From Triops longicaudatus (taxonomy: Eukaryota; Arthropoda; Branchiopoda; Notostraca; Triopsidae), in the NCBI GenBank assembly GCA_022885665.1, contig JAGQDJ010000117.1, positions 310,001 to 374,000 of the forward strand: DNA of 64,000 nt, in the 5' to 3' direction. The notes under the pieces were generated by a model. That model was not told where the DNA came from. It saw nothing but the letters and a program-made list of their open reading frames with translations, and searched no databases. Below, piece by piece: positions 26,666 through 36,973 of this stretch. The position numbers and the translations under genes are program-made. Positions within the stretch are counted from its first letter, which is position 1. Each line of letters starts with the position of its first letter.

Positions 26666-29600
26666 TCTGATGACCCATGCGACGGGAGTTTAAAGGCTTC
26701 TTATTCCGATAAGCCCAAGAACCCCGACTGGAAAGGCCACGATCCAAACGCACCTGCGAAGTAGGAAAAAAAAAGCAATTAAATGAAGGTAACCTCCCTA
26801 TTCATGCAGTCCTTTTTGATAATACCCATTGGTACTTTGTATAATGCAGGTAAAATATGACGTACGTCTACACATGTACCCTACTGTTTTCAACATTCCA
26901 CACACTTCATTATACACGCAGGTTAAATGACACCGGGCATCAATTAGGGCTCGGAAGTTCTACGGGTAGGGGGAGAGGGTTACAAAGAGTAATGATTCAA
27001 GTGAAGGACAGCAGTTCACGCTCTATGGTAAAGGAAACATTTCGCACATTCGTTATTGGAATAGCATACGCGAAAGTTTGTCTCGCGCGTGCAATATTTT
27101 CCCATCTGTTGGTCTCGAGTACGTTTTAATGTGTTTACTCCAAACACGTGCATCACCAGGGAATGAAAAATGAGACCACGTTTGTAAAGGGAAGGTACTG
27201 TACTGTACCTACTACTTGAGAACCCAACCTTACTACAACTCCGCCTTCGTTACCCTCAGTCCTACACCGAAGTCGTGCCAAATGCCAACATGTGAAGGGA
27301 TGGTCGTAAGAGCCTGATGCAAGCAAAAGGGCTTTCCGCATCGCTGTCGCCCCTCTCGTAGTCGTATTTCCATTCAGACTCTCTTCCATAGTGGAAGGAT
27401 TTGTGAGAATTTGCCTGTGTGTATAGTTTGTTGCTTGGTAAGCTCAGAAAAGACCTAGTTTTCAGCTGGGAGTGTGGCTTACGTATCGAGAATGCATTAG
27501 CGACACCTGCGTGCAGATATCTGCCATTTCTTCACTAAGTGGCTAAAGCCTTACACGTAAGTTAAACTAAACATCATGCAGCCATTTATCATAACGAAAT
27601 CACTCGCATTTAAAATGACCCAACAGTTAATGAAGTCAGCAATACATTCTATGTGAAGCTGCGCTGCATTAAGCAATTAGAATTCGTAACACGTCAGAAG
27701 GCGACGCTTAACTACCTTGCACGGCTGTTTGGCGACTCTCCGTTGTTGACTGTATCTGTCATGCACCTGGCAACAAATACTGAAATTGTCTCTAACGTAG
27801 GATAAGCAAGCCAGCACGTTTAAGTTTTGTCATGATCTCGAAGGCCATGTGCAGCGTTTAAGTATTGTTCAGTTCCCCTTTTTGGCAATCCCCATGAGTC
27901 CATATGGAGCTTTTTTTTAATGAGGCGTCACGACGCCTTGCTCGCATCTCCCCCACGACTCGTATACATTTCCGTCACACGGGGCTAAAGGTTATGTGAA
28001 AAACTCCGTAAAGCCACAAAGAATAGTTCGTAAAAAGTTACTTTACCCCACCTAAGTCCGGTTTCATTCACAGAAGTGTCTCTACTTTACGTTACTTACG
28101 ATTCAGGAATAGTATTGCACACGGGCACCACTGAGACATGAAAAATGAATCAAACTGTGTAATGTGACGGTATATCATACCCACTATTAGAGCTAGAGTA
28201 GGTCACCTTTTCATCTCCAAAGAGGTGGAAAGCAGAATCATGAATGGAGACTAACTTATGCATGATTTCAGCATTTTTCGGTGAAAGCCTATTGTCCAGA
28301 GCCTATGTATACGTAAAAGCTGGAAAGCATAATCGAGAGCGACAGTCGAGTCAGTGGGTTGCTATTCTTTTCAAAACTCATTCCACATGGGGGACACTGT
28401 GGTGCGTTTCTTATATCATACGTGACTCATACTAGGGGCAATCTATTGCCCATTCCAGCTGCAAACTGGGACGAATCAATGGCTCTTGCTACGCAAACAT
28501 AAAGGAGCTTGTAGGCTTCGCTTGTGATAAGAGGTTAAGTGGGGAGATGAACCATTGTTGGGTATACATTTGCTCCTATTCGGCATTTGGCAATCGGCAG
28601 CAGTGACTATGTTCTTATGTATATTTTGAATTGCATTTTGCTTGACATACAGTTTGTCTCAATGCTTCTTTACTAATAGAAAAATTGCACAGGATGTTTT
28701 TTTCGCTAAAGGTCTAATTTATGTACTGTGATTTTGATTATTTTTATTGAACCCTCTTATTCTTTTTTTGGGGTAAAAAAGTTAGCTCAGCTTTTTTATG
28801 GAACATATTTCCCAACGGAAGTCTCACGATGGAGAAATGTGATTGCGAGAACAAATTTTGCGCGTTCGCGGAACCGCTGGGTGTACCCATAGTGTCACAC
28901 GATTTTCTTGAACCTCTTTCGTCACATTGGCTGCACAAAACAGTCTACGCGCGGTGCAGCTCATTAGCATCGACGTAAATTCATAACTAGAGTTAGAAAC
29001 AACCAAATACAAGCTTCACTGTGAAAACAAATTCTGGTTCCAGTGAAGCCATGACAAAGGGGGCTAAATTTAGGAAATTAGTTAATAGCAACAAAAAATC
29101 TCAAGATGAAGACAAGCAACAGCCTCCATCGCATCACTCGACAAGTGAAGGTCTTTCGTCACAGTTTGGTCACGGCTTTTGAGCTCGACAGTCTTAAGGC
29201 AAGAGTCGCGACTGAAAAGGATTTTTATCTTTGAACATTTTTCAAGTGGAGGCGACGAAGACATCCGTTGATGGGAGTCGGAACGTCGTTACAACGGGAC
29301 AAGCTCTTATTGGAAACATATTCTCCCTCTGATTCGAAAGTAATTTGAGCTTCCCTGCTCCAAAGTTTCATCTTTTGCTATTCTGACGCTAATGCTACGG
29401 CACAAGAGATCCGGTTACCCATGTGAACTCCACTCAGTGTTGCAGTTGACCTTGTCGCTAATTCTTTTCTTTTTATTCGTTTCAGGTCGTTTCACCGTAC
29501 TTATTTGACGAGAAGCCGTGCGCGTTGTGAAATTAGTTAAGGTAAGCCGTTACTGCGGAAACAGAAAAAAGGAAAAAAAAATCTGAGGAAGCGTCCAGTT

Positions 29601-29864
29601 ACCTTTCGGTTAAACAGGAGTATCAGCTAGCAGGATTTTCTCGCTATCTTTATTTTACAAAATAAAAAGGAAGCGAAAGCAAAGCCGCACTTCGCACATC
29701 CTTTACAAGCACATGCGCAGCGTGACAAAACCAGAAATATGATGCGATGTTACAAGGCTAAAAAAGTGCCGTATTAGGACTAAAAAAGATTAAGCTTAGA
29801 AATAAAGCCGGTCTTGTATAATCTTCCTCTTTTAACACATTTGTCCATCGCATATTCGCTACAG
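26666..29864. other. intergenic between two divergent genes
   Basis: This interval lies between the starts of the gustatory-receptor-like gene (minus) and the LHFPL gene (plus), so it holds both promoters. No complete gene is visible. A 78-codon minus-strand frame at 27389-27153 starts with an ATG and contains LASGSYDH, discussed in the findings. The CTACAG immediately before the LHFPL start codon (29859-29864) is a good acceptor, so that gene probably has an untranslated first exon somewhere in this interval. Confidence 0.5.
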
Positions 29865-30814
29865 ATGTGTTTGGTGATTGTCACACTCCAATCCCTGGGA
29901 TGGACAGTAATGACGCTAATCGCCACATTAACCACGCTTTCCGCCGTTGTCACACCGCGATGGTTAATAGGTCGTCCGACACAACTCGGACTGAAATCCT
30001 CGCGAAAATGGAGCGTCGAGCTAATCAGCGAAGTCGCGTATGAAGAAGGTATACTTCCCTTTACTTCCAGAGAGGTAGACAATATTTCTTGAGACTTTTT
30101 TCTTTTGCGTTTCTTAGGTACAAACTTTGAAGACAATGAAGTCTTTGTGCCCACGTTAGGCATTTATAACAGATGCACACGAATCCGCGGCTATTCTGCG
30201 GATCACTGCGCGCCGTTTATTCACAGTTCCGGCGGAAGTGGGGTCAGCGATGGGTTTCCTGGAGCTTGGCAAGCCTCACTCGTCTTTTTCGGAGTGGGAC
30301 TCTGTTTATTAACTTTATCGTTAATTGCGGCCATCTTAAGTGCCTGCATCCGAAGCGTTCGCCGAAAAAGTTTGTTTACCTTGGCTGGCACCGTCCAGGC
30401 TTCATCAGGTATTTAACAAACATACGCAAACCCAACACTCAGTATACGTGAAAGATAAGGGCGAATTCGTTTACCTCCAATCTTTTCGTTACAGTATTGC
30501 TGTTCATTTTAGCTCTGGTTTTATACCCTGCTGGATGGGGTTCCAAGAGAGCCCAGCGGATATGCGGAGCTAGTGAACCCTTCAATACAGGCCACTGCTC
30601 ACTCGGTAAACAAACCTATATAAACATATTTTTGTTTTGAATTCGATTTTTAAAGTTTTTTTTTTCTCTAGGGTCGCCTTTCTATATCAGCATAGTAGGA
30701 ATCATGTTAACCTGCCTCTCTGCAATTTGTTCCATTAAAGCCGACGCATCAACCTCAACGGATAAGATTCAAGACCATATACTCGAGGGTAAACGAATCA
30801 TTTGTTTGCCCTGA
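29865..30814 (+). CDS. LHFPL-family tetraspan membrane protein (LHFPL2-like)
   Basis: Four exons, 29865-30048, 30118-30408, 30495-30605 and 30672-30814, splice in phase to 242 aa, close to the usual 220-245 of the family. All internal junctions are phase 1. Four membrane segments are visible: LGWTVMTLIATLTTLSAVV, SLVFFGVGLCLLTLSLIAA, LLFILALVLYPAGWG and FYISIVGIMLTCLSAICSI. Family marks are RWLIGRP and PTLGIYNRC in the first extracellular loop, VLYPAGWG at the third helix, GHCSLG before the fourth, and an EGKRIICLP tail. The MC.VIVT start, YPAGWG and the EGK..ICL tail point to LHFPL2 rather than LHFPL3-5. LHFPL proteins are claudin-superfamily tetraspans; some LHFPL paralogues are auxiliary partners of channels or receptors, but the role of this one is not known. 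The gene lies alone on the plus strand between two minus-strand groups. Confidence 0.93.
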
Positions 30815-31118
30815 AAGGTTCAGTCGTTCCAGACTAACCTTTGCAACATAGAACCTGATACAGTCACAAAACTTAAAAAAAAACTCCTTGCGAAAGTTAT
30901 CTTATCTTCTTAGCTTGAAAGGTAGGAAGCGTGCGAAAAAGTCTGACTTGCTTGTACAAATGTTATTTCGTCTACTGCCCCTTTCGTGCACATTCCACTG
31001 CAATCCGATCTGCCCAGCCCACTCCCCCTTTTGTGACTTTTGACACTGTCGTCTTAATTATTGTCTTTGAAATGTCGCCTGAGTAACAAGTGTGTTAATA
31101 TAATGGACAGATTTTTTA
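30815..31118. other. intergenic, LHFPL 3' flank
   Basis: Short interval after the LHFPL stop codon and before the next candidate start. It contains an A-run near 30873-30881. No coding frame with support was seen. Confidence 0.5.
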
Positions 31119-31611
31119 ATGGAAAATACAACAAATTTGATCGACGAACATGTCGATGATCCTGGGTACGCACTATTAGAAGGGTTTCTGTGGGCTAGCA
31201 GATTTTCGAAACAAATTTAAAAAGTCTGCATTCAGTGAAAACGAGTACAGAACTAAGAATGAACATGACTGGAAAATACCAACTTACTTGGCTTCAAAGT
31301 TGGCTCTATTCCATTTAGTTTTTCATGATGCTAACTCACAACACCAACGTGAATCCTCAGGTAACACCAGACAGTGGAGCAACTCGCGATGTGTACATTT
31401 GAGTCGTGAATGCTGTACGCAAGATGGCTGTAGCGTGCATGAGAAAGGCGCATCTTCGAAGGATCAGTATCAGAAGGTCCCGTCCGTTTTTTCCGTTACT
31501 GAAGGAATCGAGTTTCAATTGGAAATTCTAACACCATCCTTTGCGTCTACTGTATGCTTTCCGTCAGATTTTAATGAAGAATGTATCTTTAGGGGTTTAA
31601 CGGAAAAATGA
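31119..31611 (+). CDS. candidate small two-exon gene, unknown function
   Basis: An ATG at 31119 opens a short exon (MENTTNLIDEHVDDP, 31119-31165) ending at GG|GTACGC. An acceptor, GTCTGCATTCAG, ends at 31235, and exon 2 (31236-31611) continues in phase to a TGA, giving 140 aa with a 70-bp intron typical of this locus. The second exon lies in a frame open for 143 codons, unusual in DNA this AT-rich. The protein is hydrophilic with a Cys-rich middle (CVHLSRECCTQDGCSVH) and no signal peptide or membrane helix. I recognise no domain. It lies about 300 bp downstream of LHFPL on the same strand and is convergent with RUNDC1. It could instead be part of an LHFPL-linked transcript or a chance frame. 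Another possible donor (CAG|GTAACA, near 31361) could split exon 2. Confidence 0.35.
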
Positions 31612-31945
31612 AAAGAGCATTTCATATATGGACGCACCGAAGTTAGAAATGTTGAATATTGTGTTAGAATATAACGTCTCCGTAGAGCTCTTGAGACATT
31701 TTCTTCTATCACGTAAACGGTTGCCTGTGGCAAGCTTCAATAGATAATAGGATGCAATATTGATCCCAGTAATTGACAGGTTGCGAAATAAAATTACCTC
31801 GAATTTCAAATTTATAAGCAAAATTATCTTATTAGATACACAATAGACTTGTATTGGCTTGATTATCTAGATGTTTACAGAGAAAGAAGACTAGATTTAA
31901 AGATTCGGCATTGATCGTACCACAAAATCTGACTATTGTTGACTT
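31612..31945. other. intergenic between convergent 3' ends
   Basis: AT-rich stretch between the stop of the candidate plus-strand gene and the RUNDC1 stop codon. No gene is seen. It is expected to hold the RUNDC1 3' UTR. Confidence 0.5.
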
Positions 31946-34509
31946 TTAGAATGCGTCTTTGATGTCGCGAAGGGAATGTACGGCGAGGTTCACAGGAAGA
32001 TCAAACTTTAACGGCGTCAGTCTATCGAGAGATTTCAGGGTATCGTCGAAAGCTAGAAAACAAACAAACAGAAATATTAGATAAGAAAATAGGCCATTAA
32101 GTATTGTGATAAGACTAACTAGTTTTCGCAGCGTAGCTCCACTCATGATAATTTTCTTCAACCAAAGACGGAGAACGATAAATAAGTCGCAGCCAAGAAA
32201 CCAATTTACGACCGCTAGAGAAAGGGACACAGAAAAGAAGGGAAAATATGGCCAGTTGCACGATCTATACCGATCCTTATAAAACTCACTTAAGTCCAGC
32301 ACACACGAGAGCTTTCAAATGTGAATTCTGACTACGTTTATAAGGTCCATGTGTGGCAATAATCTGCCCGATGGCTGCTAGCAAACTCTATTTGAAGGAT
32401 TATTAATAAGAATTAATCACACGTTTTTCTGATTGTAATTACAGTGAGGCAGTATATACCTTTCTAGCAGATCCAACATCACTTTCTAGTTCAAGTTGGA
32501 AACTTCTGGCCAAAGAACGTTGCGGAGCGGCATTGAATTCCACACCTTTCTTTGCGTGGTAAAACGCCAAGAAAAGCTGCCACGGGTGTTCGCGCGAGCG
32601 AGAGTCATAAGACTGTGCTGCACTCTTCGCAAAACTACTACCAGCAAGGGCTAATTGGGTTGAAGACTGCGGCAAACAACCCAAGAAAGGAACCAAGCTT
32701 CCGCTAGTTTTCTGCGGTATGCACAATCCGGAAGACATCAAAGACATCATTAGTTGATTGACAGATTACAGATGGGTAAATTACTGTAGTCAGTCCGTGC
32801 TGCATCAGGTCTTTCAGTGCCATACAAAGATCTTTACGCACTGCTATCACGATCTCCGGGGAGCATTCATCACTACCGTCCAACCAAAATGAATCCAAAT
32901 GCCGATGCCTACGGCCCTGGGCACGAGCGAGATCGTAAACTCGACTAATGGCTACCTCTACCCTTGCACGAAGATCGCTACAAGAGAATTCCATCTAATA
33001 CCGTAATGCGCCCAAAACTAACTCTTTACCCCCAATGCCTGAATCCAGCCGTTGATTTTTTGACTTTATGTCGGGTTTCGGATCCACAGCCAAACTGGGC
33101 TACAACGATCATTTGTAGCAAGCTAGAGATTTTTCGCATTATTTCTTGACGCGCCTGTTCCGAGAATCGTTACTTACAAAAGCTTAAAGGAAATTACGAT
33201 CTTTACCTCCGCCTGTGGTGTACGGCGCGGGGCTTTGGATGCTTGATCCCGCTCATTAATCTTTGGTCTCATCTTCGCCGCATCTGATGTCTTAACTACG
33301 GTACCATGAACTGGACATTTGCATTTGCAATGGCACGCTTGACTAGAAGTTTCACCTAAAATTGTAACACAAGTATTACAACGCTTAAGATCGGTAATTC
33401 GTTTGTACATGGTTAGTTTCTACCTTGTAAAAATTGAATAAAACGTTCCAAATCGCTAACTTGCGTTTTAAGTTGGACAACCAGCTGCTCTTTCACTTTT
33501 AAAGGGTTAATAAGCTAGGAAAAGTTAATTTGTTAGTTTATGTGTACGGAAACGGTTGCGCACGTTAATGTGTATGTACAGCATATTAGTTAGGAAGACA
33601 GCCAAAATAGCAGCAAAACACCCGGTAAATGGAGCCTCACCTGCCCAATAGCTTGATCTACTTGTGTTCGAAGATCTTCCAGCGTCATACTCCCTAATTC
33701 GTCAACATCCAAGTTCAATTTGTTCTTCAACTGGTCTGTAAAAATGGACAAGATGAAGGATCTACTTTCAAATTGCATGCAACTCGTTACCAATAATGAT
33801 CTTTTGCCTTTCCATAACAACAGTTTGGGGAAGATCGGCATCCCCTGTTTCATAAGCATACCGCTCCAAGTCCTCTAGCTGACTTTTCAGCTGGGCAATT
33901 AGTTCTTGCTGCTTAGCCCTGTGAGCTTCCATTTTCGCCTCATGGTCCTAAGCGAAACAAGACACACAGTTAGTTCGCAAAGTAAAACTCTGTATTTATT
34001 ACCGCAGGCTCAGGCGATAGAGCTCCTTCTACGGATCGTAACGTAGACTGAACATCTGGGATTCCTCTGAACGCAAACTCTTCCAGCTCTTTCAACAATC
34101 GTTCTTTATCCTCAGTGGGAGCATCAACAATTTGCTTCAATCGAAATTGGACCTTGAAAGCAACTTGGATCAACTCCTTAACAGTAGATAGCTATTTACT
34201 AATAAGTACTTGTCCAAAGTGAGACGTGAGAGCCATAAGAGAATAGTTGAGCTGTTCTTGCTCCTCTTCCAGCAGTTTGAATTTATCAAAGTCTTGCCAC
34301 CTACAAACGAGACTTCTCATGTAAATCCGAATAAGTCAATTCTTTATTTATTACCAGTCATCATGTTCTTGAGATTCGAAACTTTCCTGACCATAAAAAG
34401 TACTAACAGTTTTGTCCAGAATTTCTAAGTCTTGGGCGTTTGCACCAACAGGTGCCCAACGTTCACCCCGAGGAGCAATTCCTTCATCAAAATCACCGAA
34501 GTCACTCAT
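31946..34509 (-). CDS. RUNDC1: RUN domain-containing protein 1
   Basis: Thirteen exons splice in phase to 579 aa (human RUNDC1 is about 613): 34509-34355, 34300-34210, 34152-34003, 33947-33791, 33735-33641, 33514-33424, 33355-33207, 33154-33065, 32994-32785, 32711-32460, 32387-32290, 32214-32120, 32052-31946. Family marks appear in order. RGERWAPVGA lies near the N-terminus, then a coiled-coil segment ending SLMALTSHFGQVQFRLKQ, and KELEEFAFRGIPDV. A second coiled coil (LIAQLKSQLEDLERYAYE) is followed by DLERFIQFLQGE, a Cys-rich patch (CHCKCKCPVHG) and MIVVAQFGCG. A C-terminal RUN domain (about 310-579) ends in LPVNLAVHSLRDIKDAF. RUN domains usually bind small GTPases or motor adaptors; the exact partner here is unknown. 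The donor AAA|GTCAAA after exon 8 is weak but is the only one seen that keeps the frame. ATG context and family length support the start. Confidence 0.93.
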
Positions 34510-36973
34510 TCCTATTAGTAACAATGCGTAAAAATAACGAAACTAGAATTTTTAATAATAAAGAATTCCGGGGAAAAAAAATTCCAACACAACAATAGAT
34601 AGGATGGTAACAGCATAGATATACTTGTTATCGAATGCTCAGTAGCGCTTCATGCGGATTATTGACTAGCGAACGAGCCAAACAAAAATGTCGTTTTAGG
34701 TACATAGATGTCCTACATGTCAGTTTACTTGGCGAGGATATTCCACGGAAAACCCCGCGTTGCTCTTGCATGGTTTATGCATGGGCAAAACAGTTTTTTT
34801 AATCTAAGGTCACATAAGTGGCTACTATTCATGTTCAGCTGTAGTATACGACGTCGTCAAGGGATAAGACTGCCAAGAAATACACATTCTTTCTCTTATG
34901 TTCTTAAAGTCCAAAATACTCCAAGTCGATGTTTCCGGTACAGTATTTCTCGCGCGTACCCTTTTTCCCTACGCTTCATTATTATTGTTATGAACCAGTA
35001 GGAAAATAGTATTAATATAGCACGTTGTCATTTCCAGGACACATACTCCGAAGTGTTCGCTGTAATGTTCAAACTCCGTTTCCTGAGCCTTGTCCCTTCC
35101 GGTCTCGAGAATTATTTTGCACAGTGGTCACCTTTTTCATAGGACAACGGTTTATAGCAGTAAGTAAACTTTATTTTCGGTTATTTCAATTTACAGCCAA
35201 ACTTTCCCGCAAGGCACTTAACAAGGGACGGGAAAACTCTTTGAAAACTCTGGGTTCGATATAGACAAAATTGTTCCGTGATGCACACAAGTATTTATAC
35301 ATTGTCAAGCTTTGATCTTCTCTCGTAAACAATAAGACAGCATAGCGGCAAGTGTGTTTCGTACATCGAAATTAATTTAACATCGATTGGATGCGTACTA
35401 AACACACAATTTACGGAACATAATTTACGTATGTTACTAGTTAACTACGCGCCAGAAATGCTATGCAACGACGTTAGACACGATAATGCCAGAGTTAATG
35501 TTAATATCATTGTTCGCGACGATGGTTATATTGCAATGTTCTAAAGAATGTGAATGTAAGAAAAACGTACGATAGAACGAACTTCGTAAATATCGAACAG
35601 TTTTTCAGTGCCCACTAGGTTCGATATAAATTGATTCCACCACAGCAAAGCTATATTGAATGACTCGCACACTGTTCGTCAAGTTAGGTAGAAAACCAGT
35701 TGTTAGTAATTGCCGGTTTGGGTAAAAGTGTGAAAAATTGTAGACCGATTCCAGCTACGATTTGATCACGAGTCCATTAGTGACGATCTTTTCTTACGTG
35801 CTCAGTCATGTTATCAATGTGCAATGGAGAAATCAGAAGCTGTGTGTAACAATTAATATTGCTTTCGGTACCTTGTCTTCGTGTTTTAGTATTGTGTAGT
35901 AGTTTCTTGCAGGGAAAGAAATGACGCGTCTAGGTACCCAGTAAATGCTTTGAATGGGAAATGTATTCCAGCAAGTTTTGAATTTGTAACGTTTCTTGTT
36001 TTGCTCTAATCGCTTTTTTTGGCCTTAAAAACTTGGTAGGAGTGTTCCCCTTCGAGAAATCAAAATACGACAAGCCAGTTTCAAAGCTCTGCTTTCGAGC
36101 AACAACAATTTATTGCGAACGTTCGTATATCCACGTAGCAGTAGCGGTAAAAATAGGGCGATAAAGCAGCCGACTTTATCTGGAAAAGAGAATATCCAGT
36201 ATAAGTGCTGTATAGCTATGCTCAAACAGGGGTATATAATGACAGCAACACCCTTTCCTTCCTCGCCCCCCCCCCATACATATACTCCAATCGTTGACTG
36301 TTAATCCATCTCTGAAAGTCATATGCAAATCAAGTTACAAACTATGCTCCGCTAACGCTCGTGTATTGATTAATGTCTTATAATTGCGAAACGAAGCCGT
36401 CATATTTATAGGTGAATTATTTATGTACAAACCACGAATGTCAGAGATTCTCTCCGACTTTAACAATTGGCCCCTTTCACTTTAAATTCACTATCGATCC
36501 CATCAACGTACGTCCCAACTTCTCGCCGAAATTTTCTCAGTTGTTAAAACTTGAGCAGGCATAAGTTATATGATGCATGACTATTAGCAAGGTAAAAAAA
36601 TGAGATCTTTCTGAAACTTGTTTGGAATTATAGTGGATAGTGCAGTTCGTTGCCGTGACAAGACAGAAACAGGAGGAAGTGATGTCACAGTCAAGTGCGG
36701 TGAACGCTAAACTACGGTGAAGAACAGACGCGAGATACTTGTACAATTATAACCTTTCTACAACGTCAGTTATCACGCTAGGGCTGAGTAGGGAAAAATA
36801 GTTCTATGACTAAAAAAAAACCTTCCGGAGTGTTCTTGATATGGGAATGGACTAGCACCCTGCATACTAAGTGTAATGAACCCGTCTCAACCATTACTCA
36901 GAATGTTCCTTTGCTCAGCATTCTAAGCAAAACGGGAGAAAAAAACCTAAAAAGTAATATGCTGGCATGGCTG
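34510..36973. other. intergenic, RUNDC1 upstream region
   Basis: No supported gene between the RUNDC1 start and the channel stop codon. Short frames of 60-100 codons on both strands lack domains. A run of ten C at 36266-36275 is the only simple repeat noted. The RUNDC1 promoter is expected near the left end. Confidence 0.5.

Noticed and set aside
34153..34210. In-frame TAG after the RUNDC1 SHFGQ motif, suggesting a nonsense mutation or a 33-bp intron
   Set aside because: A 58-bp intron from GTACTT to CTTTCAAG restores the family sequence SHFGQVQFRLKQ exactly and removes the stop.
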